Source of the DNA: Chloroflexota bacterium
GTDB taxonomy: Bacteria; Chloroflexota; Anaerolineae; Aggregatilineales; Phototrophicaceae
Length of the DNA: 64,000 bases
Reading direction: 5' to 3'
Assembly: GCA_026707665.1 (NCBI GenBank)
Contig: JAPOWK010000080.1
Location: 1 to 64,000, forward strand
Shown here: positions 51,223 through 60,866 of the stretch, one piece after another
How positions within the stretch are numbered: position 1 is the first letter of the stretch
How the letters are laid out: each line of letters begins with the position of its first letter
Translations under genes and position numbers: made by a program
Notes under the pieces: generated by a model
What the model saw: the letters and a program-made list of their open reading frames with translations, nothing else
What the model was told of the DNA's origin: nothing
The model's database searches: none

Positions 51223-52827
51223 ATGCGACAACTTCTTATTCTGGTCCTGCTGCTTGTTTCACTCGCCGGCGTCATCCACGGACAGGAACAGGGCTTGCCA
51301 GCCTGCAACGCGGCGCAGCTCGCCCGTACCGACTCGTATATGGCCGATCATTTCGATTTGATGGGCTATGTGATGACCCCGGAGATGGTGGGAGCGCTCT
51401 CGCCGTCTGCCCTTGAAGACCTCGGCGACTTAATCCACGACGAGAGCTCCAGCAAAATGCTCAGCGAATATGGTGATGTGCTAATCACTTGGCGCGAGGC
51501 ATTCTGGGATTCCCATCCCATCTGCGATGAAGTCTTCGAAATCGGCATGGCAATGGATGAGTCGGCTTCGGATATGGCCGCCTTCCTGGCTTACCAGTTG
51601 GCCGGCGTCGCCGTCGAAGACAATCCATACGTTGAGGGCATGAGAAACGGCATCGGTCTGCTCACCATTCTACTTGGGGAATTGCCGGATCAGCCGCCCG
51701 CAGAGAGTGACGCGCCGGCGGCCGACCTCCCGGCATGCAGCGATGACGATCTTGGCATCCTGTCCGAGGAACTCGCCGTATACCGCGCCTTGCTGGAAGT
51801 GCCGCCTCGCACTTACAGCCTCGTCGGCCTGGCGAAGTATGGCCTGGCGCAGCTCACCTGGCGCGACGAGCTATGGAGCCGCCTGCCTCCCTGCGATCTG
51901 TCGCTGCAGGTTGGCTTGCTCATGAGCCACATCACCAGCGATCTCGCGATTGAACTCGCCTTGGAAATCGGGGAAGTCGCGAGCGAGGGAGCGCCATTCT
52001 CCGAGCAGATCGCGGCGGATCGCGCGCGACTCGAAGAGATATCCGCGCCTATCGACGCTGTAGGAAGCGTGCAAGCGCAGACCACGGCGCTGCCCGAATG
52101 CGGCGACGATGAGATGTTAAGGTTTGCGGCGGCGAATCAGGAATTCCCTGGCCTTGTGGATGCGCTTGAGGCGGCGGAAACCGTGCCCGATCTGCTGGCG
52201 GCGGCGGAATTGCATCTGGCTTGGCGGGAGAAATTCGAAAGGAATCTGCCCAACTGTGCTGGTTCGATGGTGACAGCCGGATTGATGCTTCGCGTCACTG
52301 GCAATTATGTCGCCTCGCTCGCGCTGGACATCGCCGGCATCATGCCAAAGCCGGACGCGGAGATGCCGGTCAAGCCACATCTCTTCGGCATACTTACCAT
52401 GGGCATCATCGCCGACGAATTCAGCGAGGAGATTGCAGCGAGCGGCTTATCGCCCACCGAGCTTGCGGAAGCGGCAACAGGCGGCAACCTGCCCGTCTGC
52501 GAGGAGGGCGACATCGGCTTGAGCTTCTACAATCTCTTTGTTGCATATGACGATCTGGTCCAAATGGCCGACAGCCTGGAGACCGTTGGCGACGTCATGG
52601 CATATCGACAGGGGCAGATCGACTGGGCTGAAAACCACATTGAACTCTTGCCCGGCTGCAAGCAGGCGGTGGAGGCCGGCTACATGATGTATACAATCTT
52701 GGCCGACTTCACAGCCGCCTACGCCCTGCTGATAGCCGGCGCCGATGTGGAAGATATCCCCTACGCCGAGACCATCTGGATCTATCGCGACCGGCTGGAT
52801 GCCTGGCTGCAAGAGGAATTGCAGTAA
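51223..52827 (+). CDS. Secreted Cys-repeat protein 2 (four repeats), novel family
   Basis: 534 residues from the ATG at 51223 (TTGGAGG upstream). Signal peptide RQLLILVLLLVSLAGVIHG. Units start at LPACNAAQL, LPACSDDDL, LPECGDDEM and LPVCEEGDI; the second-Cys motifs are TWREAFWDSHPIC, TWRDELWSRLPPC, AWREKFERNLPNC and DWAENHIELLPGC. The first unit carries an insertion of about 25 residues between the two Cys, and the last has lost the WR. It begins 36 bp after paralogue 1, so the two may be co-transcribed. Function unknown. Confidence 0.8.
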   Translation: MRQLLILVLLLVSLAGVIHGQEQGLPACNAAQLARTDSYMADHFDLMGYVMTPEMVGALSPSALEDLGDLIHDESSSKMLSEYGDVLITWREAFWDSHPICDEVFEIGMAMDESASDMAAFLAYQLAGVAVEDNPYVEGMRNGIGLLTILLGELPDQPPAESDAPAADLPACSDDDLGILSEELAVYRALLEVPPRTYSLVGLAKYGLAQLTWRDELWSRLPPCDLSLQVGLLMSHITSDLAIELALEIGEVASEGAPFSEQIAADRARLEEISAPIDAVGSVQAQTTALPECGDDEMLRFAAANQEFPGLVDALEAAETVPDLLAAAELHLAWREKFERNLPNCAGSMVTAGLMLRVTGNYVASLALDIAGIMPKPDAEMPVKPHLFGILTMGIIADEFSEEIAASGLSPTELAEAATGGNLPVCEEGDIGLSFYNLFVAYDDLVQMADSLETVGDVMAYRQGQIDWAENHIELLPGCKQAVEAGYMMYTILADFTAAYALLIAGADVEDIPYAETIWIYRDRLDAWLQEELQ

Positions 52828-53000
52828 TTCGCGCGGGACGGTTCCCGGCTCCCAATTTAGGTGAATAGAATTCAGCGTGTCTCCTGGCGTCGTTCATCAA
52901 ACCCGTGGCATTGTCCGACGCTGACTAGCGGACGCTCAATGGCTAAACTAGACTTGTAAACGCCACGCGAGCCAACAGGTATGCGCGAAGGAGCAATCTT

Positions 53001-54593
53001 GTGCGTAAATGCTTAATCCTCGGTTTAGCGCTGTTATGCGCAGTCAACTTCACGCGCGCTCAAGATTTGGACTTGCCTTTTTGCACGCCCGAACAGTGGG
53101 AGAAGATGACAGAGATTCGCCCCCGATTCGACGAAGTGGATGCGTTGTTAGAAAGCGTTGAAACGGAAAATGACTTTCTCGGCTACTTCGCAGCCGCTAT
53201 CGACCTGCGCAACGACCTATGGCGGGACCCGCCCCTTTGCGAGCCCTATATCGAGATTGCTACCTTGGTCGGCCAGATTTCGAATGACAATGTCATACTC
53301 AATCCTATGTACTGGTTCTACACAGGCGACAATGATACCGATCGCCGTCTGGGTGGAGACGAGTGGAGTGCAGGCGAACTCGCTTATCTGTTTGGTCTGG
53401 GCGCCAAGTCAATTGCATCGGTTTTGGGCTTGGGACCCTGGGAGGCAAGCGATGAAAACAGCGAGATTCCCGCAGCCTGCTCCTATGTGCAGAAGCAACG
53501 CATCATCCGCGCGAAGCGGCAAGACTATGTCAATATACTGCGCGGGGGATTTGCCGTAGATACAATAGAAGACTTGCTTCGTTTTGACGAGGAGCAGCTG
53601 GCCTTTCGCGAGACCGCCCTTGCGGACTTGCCGCTTTGCGCCGATGCTTTCGACGCTGCGCGGCGTATGGCTCATATAAGTGGCGACTTTGTCGCGGCGC
53701 ACGCGCTGGCTTTCAGCGGTGTGGCGCCAGCCTCCAACCCGTCGCTCCAGCAAATCGTGGGACATATCGGGCAGCTTCCGGCTTGGATCATCCCCCGGGA
53801 ATACCTCGATCCGGCGCGTGTTCGCCGCCTCTTTGACTACAACCTGCCTCAATGTACCGAGGCACAGCTTGCTGAAGTCGCGGGGATATCGCATCCGCTC
53901 CTTGGTATCGCTGGCGAATTCGACGAAAGCGCCATCACCGCAGCCACGCGACAGCAGATGCTCGCCTACGCCACTATCGAAATCGCTTGGCGCGCTGAAA
54001 ATCTGTCGCGTTTTCCTAAATGCGCCGAAGCCTATGAGATTGCCCTGCTGATGAGCCAGACCGGCACGGACGTCGCGGTGGCGGCGGCGATAGCCTTCTC
54101 AGGCGCGCCGCGGGACGAGAATCTTTATCTCGATCAGGTGCTGCGCGGCATTGAAGCGCTGCAGCTGCGCCTGGCGCAACTGCCCGAGACGACCGTCTCT
54201 GGAAGCGCCGCGGCCGCAAACACGTATTCGCTGCCACCGTGTACGATTCCACAGTTGCGGGTCATGGGCGATATGGTGGTCGTGCCCTATTATGAGGCCG
54301 CGCAAAACGCGCTCAAAATTGATGGAGCGGACGCCGTGAGCCGTTATGCGGAGGTGCAATTCGCCTGGCGGGCGAACAACTTGCGCTACCTGCCGGCTTG
54401 CAGCGGCGCCATTGACTTTGCCTATCTGTTCAACAGCCATACGGACAACATAATCGCCGCGTACGCCCTCGGTGTGTACCCGCGCGTCATCGCCGAAGCA
54501 AATCCCTACGTCAAAGAAAACGATGCTTTTCGCGACCGGTTTGATGTCCTGGTGGCCGATCTCGTTGCCCTGGCGCCGGAACTCAAGCTCTGA
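53001..54593 (+). CDS. Secreted Cys-repeat protein 3 (four repeats), novel family
   Basis: 530 residues from the GTG at 53001, chosen for AAGGAGC at good spacing. Signal peptide RKCLILGLALLCAVNFTRA. Units start at LPFCTPEQW, PAACSYVQK, LPQCTEAQL and LPPCTIPQL; second-Cys motifs are DLRNDLWRDPPLC, AFRETALADLPLC, AWRAENLSRFPKC and AWRANNLRYLPAC. The first unit is followed by a longer acidic linker (YTGDNDTDRRLGGDEW). Separated from paralogue 2 by 173 bp, so probably has its own promoter. Confidence 0.8.
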   Translation: MRKCLILGLALLCAVNFTRAQDLDLPFCTPEQWEKMTEIRPRFDEVDALLESVETENDFLGYFAAAIDLRNDLWRDPPLCEPYIEIATLVGQISNDNVILNPMYWFYTGDNDTDRRLGGDEWSAGELAYLFGLGAKSIASVLGLGPWEASDENSEIPAACSYVQKQRIIRAKRQDYVNILRGGFAVDTIEDLLRFDEEQLAFRETALADLPLCADAFDAARRMAHISGDFVAAHALAFSGVAPASNPSLQQIVGHIGQLPAWIIPREYLDPARVRRLFDYNLPQCTEAQLAEVAGISHPLLGIAGEFDESAITAATRQQMLAYATIEIAWRAENLSRFPKCAEAYEIALLMSQTGTDVAVAAAIAFSGAPRDENLYLDQVLRGIEALQLRLAQLPETTVSGSAAAANTYSLPPCTIPQLRVMGDMVVVPYYEAAQNALKIDGADAVSRYAEVQFAWRANNLRYLPACSGAIDFAYLFNSHTDNIIAAYALGVYPRVIAEANPYVKENDAFRDRFDVLVADLVALAPELKL

Positions 54594-54662
54594 TGCGTTA
54601 GTGGCCTGCCTTGCCTAGCGCTCCAAAACGACGTGTTCGACGATCAGAAAGAAGGAAGAATC

Positions 54663-56231
54663 ATGCGCATTGTCTTGCTAGTTTGTCTCGTCGCAATGTT
54701 GAGCGCACTTCCGTTGGCGCAGGCGCAGACCAGCCAATTTCCGGTATGCTCTGAAATGGAGCTCGCTTATGTTTTGGAGTTGCGTAGCGACTATGACGCG
54801 CTCGTCGATAGCTTAAGCGCTGGTGAAATCTCGCTCGATGTCGCGCTCGCTTACAGCGCTGCCCAAATCCAATGGCGCCAGGACCTTTGGACCGGGCTTC
54901 CTCCCTGCGCCGAAGCCATTGAAGTCGCCGTACTTATGAGCCACATCTCGAACGATCTTGGCGCCTTGACGGCACTGAACTATGCCGGCGTGTTGCTGAG
55001 CATGAATCGTTACAAGGATCGGCTCCACTTTGAAGATAATCTGCGTGATCGGCTGCAATCTCTGTTTGAGGCAATCTCTGCCTTGATCGAAGGCAAGGCG
55101 CGACCGGCCGAACCAGCGCCGGGCGAGCGTCAATTGGCGACTTGCGAAGATGCGGATGTGCGGTCGCTGATTGTGGCTCTATTGGACAGTCAAGATCTGA
55201 TCGTTGCGGGCTCTGAAATCCGATCTCGCGGTGAATTGCTGGACTATGTAGACGCAAAATTGGCATGGCGAGATGATGTCTGGTATCAACTGCCGCCTTG
55301 CGCCGAGACTCTGGAGATCGGCCCACTGATGAGCGAAGCCGCCAATGACCTGGCCACCGCTATCGCTTACAGCCATGCCGGTGTATCTCCAGCGGAGAAT
55401 CCCTTTGCCGGTCCCTTGCAAGATGAGTTCAATCAATTGGGTCTGTGGCTGGAAGAGATGCTGGTCCGATCCAGCGGGCAAAGCGAGACGTCTCTTCAAG
55501 TTTCCGACGATGCCAATCTTCCGCTCTGTTCGGATCAGGCGCTGGCTGTCTTGGCGGATAGTCTTGCCGACGCCTCCGATCTCGTAGAATCATCTTTTAG
55601 TATCGAGTCCACCAGCGGGTTGCTCGCTTTCAGCGCTGAACTGATCGCTTGGCGCAAGCAGTTGTTCGCGCGCTTGCCATACTGCGCCGAAGCGGTCGAA
55701 ACAGGTCTGCTTGTTGCGAACTTTCTCGCTGACCTTGTTTCCGCCTTGGCGCTCGGTTATGCCGATGTTCCGGCGGACGACAATCCTTTCTGGGAAGAGA
55801 CAACGGGAAAAATGCCGCAGGTGCATAAAGCGCTGGATCGTTTGTCACTCCATGCCGGCGCGGCGGAAACCATCCCCGACACCGTGACAATCTTGCCCCC
55901 CTGCACACAGGCTGAACGGGAGACTCTGGTTCTACAGGGAACGGAGTTGCAACTCTATGAAGACCAAGCCGCCGAAATTGAAACTGTCGATGATCTGTTG
56001 AGCTTCAGCCGCGTGCATCTATTCATGCGCGAAACCTGGAAGTATCTGCCGCCTTGTCACGAAGCGATAGAGACGGGTCTTCTGCTCATCCAACTCACAG
56101 CCGACACAATACCGTCAGCGTCATTTCATCTCTTTGCCGGCCTGCCCCCGGAAGAGAACCCGTATTGGGAGCAGCCACATCAAAAGCGGGAATCCATTTA
56201 CGCGTTGCTGGCGGCCTTCCTCGGCGACTGA
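54663..56231 (+). CDS. Secreted Cys-repeat protein 4 (four repeats), novel family
   Basis: 522 residues from the ATG at 54663 (GAAGGAAG upstream). Signal peptide RIVLLVCLVAMLSALPLAQA. Units start at FPVCSEMEL, LATCEDADV, LPLCSDQAL and LPPCTQAER; second-Cys motifs are QWRQDLWTGLPPC, AWRDDVWYQLPPC, AWRKQLFARLPYC and FMRETWKYLPPC, each followed by (A/H)E(A/T)xE. Cys-Cys distances in units 1 and 2 are 53 and 52 residues. This copy shows the repeat most cleanly and is the best query for a family search. Confidence 0.8.
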   Translation: MRIVLLVCLVAMLSALPLAQAQTSQFPVCSEMELAYVLELRSDYDALVDSLSAGEISLDVALAYSAAQIQWRQDLWTGLPPCAEAIEVAVLMSHISNDLGALTALNYAGVLLSMNRYKDRLHFEDNLRDRLQSLFEAISALIEGKARPAEPAPGERQLATCEDADVRSLIVALLDSQDLIVAGSEIRSRGELLDYVDAKLAWRDDVWYQLPPCAETLEIGPLMSEAANDLATAIAYSHAGVSPAENPFAGPLQDEFNQLGLWLEEMLVRSSGQSETSLQVSDDANLPLCSDQALAVLADSLADASDLVESSFSIESTSGLLAFSAELIAWRKQLFARLPYCAEAVETGLLVANFLADLVSALALGYADVPADDNPFWEETTGKMPQVHKALDRLSLHAGAAETIPDTVTILPPCTQAERETLVLQGTELQLYEDQAAEIETVDDLLSFSRVHLFMRETWKYLPPCHEAIETGLLLIQLTADTIPSASFHLFAGLPPEENPYWEQPHQKRESIYALLAAFLGD

Positions 56232-56279
56232 AAGGCGGCATCTGCAAATCAAGAATGTCGGTATGAATTGTCGATTGAA

Positions 56280-56999
56280 ATGTACCAAGCCATCCTCTTC
56301 GACCTTGACGACACCTTGTTCAGCTTGCGCGGCTGCGAGGCGCAGGCGCTGCGGCGGACGCTTGATGATGCCCGGCTTATGACCGCTATGCCCGCGAGCT
56401 ACATCGAGTCTTACGCGACAATTAGCTCGGGCTATTGGGCTGCGCGTTCGACTAACCGCAGGACGAAATATACGCGCGAAGAGGTGGTCGAGTTGAGTTG
56501 GCGTGACTTCATGTCAGCTCACGACTTGGACGAAAGCCGGTCAGCCGCATTGGCGCAGCGTTACTGGAAGGAGTTCTGCCGCTCCAGCGCGCTCAATCCC
56601 GGCGCGGAAGCAGTTCTGCAGCGGCTGTCGAAAACGTATCGGTTGGGCATGGTCACGAACGGCTACAGTGATTCACAGCGCGGACGACTGGAAGCGGCGG
56701 GCTTGCAAGAGGTCTTCAATCCGCTGCTGATCTCGGAAGAAGTTGGCGTAGCGAAGCCCGATATTCGAATCTTCGAATTGGCGCTGTCGAAATTGGAGCT
56801 TGATCCAGACGAGGTCTTGTATGTTGGCGATTCTATCAGCCACGACCGCGAGGGCTGCCTGCGAGCCGGTATTGACTTTTGTCACTACTGTCCAGAGCCA
56901 CCACCCTGTAATCTGCCGCCAGTCAAATATGGCATCCGGCGGCTGCATGATCTGATCGCGATCCTTCCGTCGGATCTGACGCCCTGGTCATCAATTTGA
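56280..56999 (+). CDS. HAD family hydrolase (YjjG-like)
   Basis: 239 residues from the ATG at 56280; a TTG at 56268 adds four residues. Motif I is ILFDLDDTLFSLRG with the nucleophile Asp, motif II is VTNGYSDSQRGRL, and motif III/IV is VAKPDIRIFELAL with YVGDSISHDREGC. The helical cap and length fit YjjG-like pyrimidine nucleotidases or other small phosphatases. It interrupts the series of secreted repeat proteins between the fourth and fifth members. Confidence 0.88.
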   Translation: MYQAILFDLDDTLFSLRGCEAQALRRTLDDARLMTAMPASYIESYATISSGYWAARSTNRRTKYTREEVVELSWRDFMSAHDLDESRSAALAQRYWKEFCRSSALNPGAEAVLQRLSKTYRLGMVTNGYSDSQRGRLEAAGLQEVFNPLLISEEVGVAKPDIRIFELALSKLELDPDEVLYVGDSISHDREGCLRAGIDFCHYCPEPPPCNLPPVKYGIRRLHDLIAILPSDLTPWSSI

Positions 57000-57191
57000 G
57001 AAACCGCCTCTTCTGTCTATTGCTGCGCCTCGCATAATCGCTTGCCCAAGTGCTGCGCTATGTACACTCTCTGCAAGCCAGTTGGTTGCCGCTGGTATGA
57101 TTTGCCCAGCGCTGATTCTGTATAGTGGCGACCGTCAGCGCTATGAATTAGACTTCAATGCATCAACACCATACGTTGGAAAGGATGACAA

Positions 57192-58202
57192 ATGCGCCCA
57201 ATACTTCTTCTAATGGTGCTTTTGCTATTTTATCCGGTGTCGATTGCTCAAGATCAGGACGGTTCCTTTCCCCCCTGTATGTTGGAAGACTTTGAGAAAC
57301 TGGCGCAATTGAAGTCGGACTATGATCCATTTAACAGATTGGGTTACCGCGCCGTGAGCGTAGATTTGCTGCGCGCCCTCGCCGAGCAACAATATGAATG
57401 GCGCCGTGGCTTAAATGATGGCTTGCCGCACTGTATTGAAGCTCTCGAAATAGGCTGGCTAATGAGCCAGGTAAGCGGTGATATCGTCGCCTCCGCTGGT
57501 TTGACTTTGGCGGACCAGCAAGCCTCGCGAATCCTGGCGCCAGCGACGCGAACGCGCTTTGCGATGGAAGAGCTTTTTGAGAATTTCGAGGACTCGCTCT
57601 TGCCAGTGGAAGATTCGCCCGCGCCGGCGGTGGCGGAAGAAGTCAATCTCGCCTGCTCCGACCTCCAATTGGAAGTTCTCGCGCCGACCATTCTGCTTGG
57701 TTTCCACGAGATCCTCGATATGGGTCTTGTCGTGGACAATTTGCAGGATTACTTCACATACTTTTACACGCAGAATAAATGGCGCCAAGACCTCTGGCAA
57801 CAGCTGCCCGAATGTAGCGAAGCGGTCGAATACGGCCTGCTTATGAATCAGATCGCCGGTGAATTTCTGTCTATGTATGCGTTTAAGATGGCGGGAATAT
57901 CCGATGAGGAAAACCCGAGCGTAGATCATGTATTCGAGGATACCGCCCGATTTGAGGCATTGCGCGAGGAGCTGATTGCCGCGCTTGATCGCAAGACTAC
58001 GGTGAAGACTTACTTTGTTGTGGCGGGTGGCCGGGTGAACATCCGATCCTGCGGTTCCACTTCATGTGCTGTAATCGGCATTTTCGACCGCGGCGAAGAA
58101 TTGCGGGTAATTGATGATTCCGGCGATTGGTACCAAATCCGCCTTCCCGATGGCAGGAAAGGCTACATTGCCGGTTATTTGGCGGGCGCTGATCCGCCTT
58201 GA
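57192..58202 (+). CDS. Secreted Cys-repeat protein 5 (two repeats plus C-terminal SH3b domain)
   Basis: 336 residues; GGAAAGG precedes the ATG at 57192. Signal peptide RPILLLMVLLLFYPVSIAQ. Two repeat units (FPPCMLEDF to GLPHCIEALEIG; LACSDLQLE to KWRQDLWQQLPECSEAVEYG) are followed by a bacterial SH3-like domain of about 60 residues: VNIRSCGSTSCAVIGIF, GEELRVIDDSGDWYQIRL and RKGYIAGYLA. SH3b domains often bind cell-wall peptides or mediate attachment, so this member hints that the repeat proteins work at the cell envelope. Confidence 0.83.
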   Translation: MRPILLLMVLLLFYPVSIAQDQDGSFPPCMLEDFEKLAQLKSDYDPFNRLGYRAVSVDLLRALAEQQYEWRRGLNDGLPHCIEALEIGWLMSQVSGDIVASAGLTLADQQASRILAPATRTRFAMEELFENFEDSLLPVEDSPAPAVAEEVNLACSDLQLEVLAPTILLGFHEILDMGLVVDNLQDYFTYFYTQNKWRQDLWQQLPECSEAVEYGLLMNQIAGEFLSMYAFKMAGISDEENPSVDHVFEDTARFEALREELIAALDRKTTVKTYFVVAGGRVNIRSCGSTSCAVIGIFDRGEELRVIDDSGDWYQIRLPDGRKGYIAGYLAGADPP

Positions 58203-58242
58203 GAGAAATGTAAGATGGTGATTTCGCTACGTTTGCCCGATC

Positions 58243-59274
58243 TCACTCGGTAATCGTCACCTTGGACAGGCCCCGCGGTTTGTCCACCTCGTAACCGCGA
58301 GCGAGCGCTTGCTGCATGGCGAATATCTGACCGGGCATCACCGCCAGGATTGGGCTGAGCCACTCCGGCGTCGACGGTATCGTCATGGCTTGCCGGCCTT
58401 GACCGAGCAAGTCGCTATTGTTGCTGATGACTAGAGTTTCGGCGTCCAATTCATTGAGCCGCTGGCACATATCCACCATCCCGGCGAGATTCTTGCCGTG
58501 TGGCGACACCAAGATGACCGGATGCCCGCGATCAATAGCGGCGATGGGGCCGTGGCGGAAATTGGCTTCGCTATAGCCTTCGCTGGCGATATAACTCAAT
58601 TCCTTGACCTTGAGGCTGATCTCGCAGGCGGTGGCATAATTAAAACCTCGACCCAATGTGACCAGGCGATTGATGTAACGATAGCGCTGCGACCAAGCCG
58701 CGATTTCGTCGCCGAGGCGCAGCGCCTGCGCCGCCAGCCGGGGCAAAGCGCCCAGATCCTTCCACAGCGAGCCATTTCCGGCCAGGGCGCCCGTTAGCAT
58801 GGCGATCACCGTCAGCTGCGCGGTATAGGTCTTGGTGGCAGCCACGCTCAGTTCCCGCCCGGCGAGCAGCGGCAGATGATATTTCGCGGTCTGCGCCAGC
58901 GGCGACTCCTCGAAGTTCGTGATCGCCAGCGTGAGGGCGCCTTGCTGATTCGCATCGCTCAAGACCGTCCGCACATCCTCCGCCTCCCCCGATTGCGAGA
59001 CGCCGATGACCAGCGCCCGGGACAGGTCAGGGGGCGTGCCGTAAACCGTATGCAGCGATGGCGTCGCCAGCATGACCGGCAGGCGCAGCAGCCCCCCAAA
59101 CATGTATTGGGCATAATGAGCGGCGTTATCGGACGTGCCTCGCGCGGCGATGCAAGCGAAACCCGGGTTGAAGTCACGGATGGCGGTGGCCACCGCTTCG
59201 GTTAGCGTCTTGCCATCGTTTAGCAGCCGTTCGATAACGGCCGGCTGTTGCGCGATTTCCTTTTGCAGATGCAT
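58243..59274 (-). CDS. SIS-domain aminosugar isomerase/deaminase-like protein (GlmS isomerase-domain type), copy 1
   Basis: 343 residues from the ATG at 59274; the frame continues upstream into the preceding gene's end but that part is unrelated. Two SIS domains, without the glutaminase domain of GlmS: ARGTSDNAAHYAQYMFGG and VIGVSQSGEAEDVRTVL in the first, LGRGFNYATACEISLKVKEL and EANFRHGPIAAIDRGHPVIL in the second, ending EVDKPRGLSKVTITE as in GlmS. Likely converts an aminosugar phosphate to the ketose phosphate plus ammonia. Follows the GH20 gene after 14 bp. Confidence 0.88.
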   Translation of the reverse strand: MHLQKEIAQQPAVIERLLNDGKTLTEAVATAIRDFNPGFACIAARGTSDNAAHYAQYMFGGLLRLPVMLATPSLHTVYGTPPDLSRALVIGVSQSGEAEDVRTVLSDANQQGALTLAITNFEESPLAQTAKYHLPLLAGRELSVAATKTYTAQLTVIAMLTGALAGNGSLWKDLGALPRLAAQALRLGDEIAAWSQRYRYINRLVTLGRGFNYATACEISLKVKELSYIASEGYSEANFRHGPIAAIDRGHPVILVSPHGKNLAGMVDMCQRLNELDAETLVISNNSDLLGQGRQAMTIPSTPEWLSPILAVMPGQIFAMQQALARGYEVDKPRGLSKVTITE

Positions 59275-59288
59275 AGCGCGCCATTCCT

Positions 59289-60839
59289 TTAATCGTCCAA
59301 GTGGCGATAATTCACGCCCAACCAATCCAGGCAGGGCAAATGCGCTTTCAACCGCTCCAACAGGGCGGCGTAGTGGCGTTCCGCCGGATGGTTCCACAAT
59401 ATGTCGGCGATGGCGATGGCGCGCGGAAAAGCCATGTATTCCACGTGGTTCGCGCTTGGAATATACTCCGTCCAGATATTGCCCTGCCCGCCAAGAATGT
59501 GATGCCTTTTGTCCGGCGCGATCTCCGGTGGCGCGACGACGTATTGCCATACTTGATCCAGCGTCAGCGTACGGGCGATCGCCGGTGGCTCACGCGTCCA
59601 GTCCTCGTGCTGATAATAATCCAGATAACAATAGGTAGTCGGCGTCATAATCACATCGTGCCCGGCGTTGGCCGCGGCGATGCCGCCGTCGCTGCCGCGC
59701 CAACTCATCACCGTCGCGTTTGGCGCCAACCCCCCTTCGAGAATTTCGTCCCAGCCGACCAGGCGGCGTCCCCGTTCATTGAGCCAGCTTTCGATCTGAC
59801 GAATGAACCAGCTCTGCAACGCGTCTTCATCAGCCAGCCCTTCGGCTTTGATGCGCGTTTGACATTTGGGGCAGGCGCGCCAGCGTTCCTTTGGCGCCTC
59901 GTCTCCACCGATGTGGATGTATTCAGAGGGAAAGATCTCCAGCACTTCTTTAAATACGTCCTGCAAGAATGCGAAGACCGCATCGTTGCCGGCGCAGTAG
60001 ATATTGCTGTCGATGCCCCAGGTCGTGCGCACCGCGTATCCGCTGCCGGCGCAGCCGAGATGAGGATAAGCGGTGAGGGCAGCCAGGCTGTGGCCCGGCA
60101 GTTCAATCTCCGGCATAACGGTGATGCCCCGTTCGGCCGCATAGGCGACGATCTCGCGCGCCTCGTCCTGCGTATAGTAGCCTCCGTAGGGTTGACCATC
60201 CCCTTGATTCGGGTCAGTCGGAATCTGCGTTTCCGCCCGCTGGGAGCCGATCTCGGTCAGGCGCGGATACTTCTCAATCTCCAAGCGCCAGCCTTGATCC
60301 TCAGTCAGATGCCAGTGGAGGGTGTTGAATTTGTAGAAAGCCATCGTGTCGATGAATTTCTTGATGAAGCCGACCGGGAACATGTGCCGGCCGACATCGA
60401 GATGCAATCCGCGCCAGCCGAAAGCCGGCGCGTCAGTGATGGTCAGAGCCGGAATCTCCCAGGCGACATCTTCTTGCAGCGAATCGGCCAGTACCTGCGG
60501 CGGAAGCAATTGTCGCAGCGTCTGCATCGCGTACAGGAAACCGTTTCGCTTGCTGGCGCGGATATCGATTCGCTCGGGCGCGACATCAAGCGTATAGGCT
60601 TCGGCGCCAACAAGGTCAGCGGTTGGAACCAGCAATATCGCGTTCGTTACCTGCGCTCGTATGTCGTCGTCAAGCGGATGCACAGGAAGGTCGAAGCCGG
60701 TGGCGGGGCGCAAGTAATTTGCCAGCATTTCACCAAGCGCGCGGTCAGAGGCGAACAAGCGCGTGTGAGCATTCAGCCTGAAGGCGCCGGGCTGGCGCTC
60801 CAGTCTTTGCGGTTGGGGGAAGAGAGTGATTGCGGGCAT
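59289..60839 (-). CDS. Beta-N-acetylhexosaminidase, glycoside hydrolase family 20
   Basis: 516 residues: an N-terminal GH20b-type domain (about 1-130) and the GH20 barrel. Key stretches: FGWRGLHLDVGRHMFPV, LHWHLTEDQGWRLEIEKYP, VMPEIELPGHSLAAL, and YIHIGGDEAPKERW with the catalytic Asp-Glu pair; LVGWDEILEGGLAPNATVMSW and QGNIWTEYI follow. Substrate-assisted release of terminal GlcNAc/GalNAc. No signal peptide is seen, so cytoplasmic action on imported oligosaccharides is likely. In an operon with the SIS protein downstream. Confidence 0.93.
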   Translation of the reverse strand: MPAITLFPQPQRLERQPGAFRLNAHTRLFASDRALGEMLANYLRPATGFDLPVHPLDDDIRAQVTNAILLVPTADLVGAEAYTLDVAPERIDIRASKRNGFLYAMQTLRQLLPPQVLADSLQEDVAWEIPALTITDAPAFGWRGLHLDVGRHMFPVGFIKKFIDTMAFYKFNTLHWHLTEDQGWRLEIEKYPRLTEIGSQRAETQIPTDPNQGDGQPYGGYYTQDEAREIVAYAAERGITVMPEIELPGHSLAALTAYPHLGCAGSGYAVRTTWGIDSNIYCAGNDAVFAFLQDVFKEVLEIFPSEYIHIGGDEAPKERWRACPKCQTRIKAEGLADEDALQSWFIRQIESWLNERGRRLVGWDEILEGGLAPNATVMSWRGSDGGIAAANAGHDVIMTPTTYCYLDYYQHEDWTREPPAIARTLTLDQVWQYVVAPPEIAPDKRHHILGGQGNIWTEYIPSANHVEYMAFPRAIAIADILWNHPAERHYAALLERLKAHLPCLDWLGVNYRHLDD

Positions 60840-60866
60840 AGTCTTATGAGCCTCGTTTTCCTTTTG

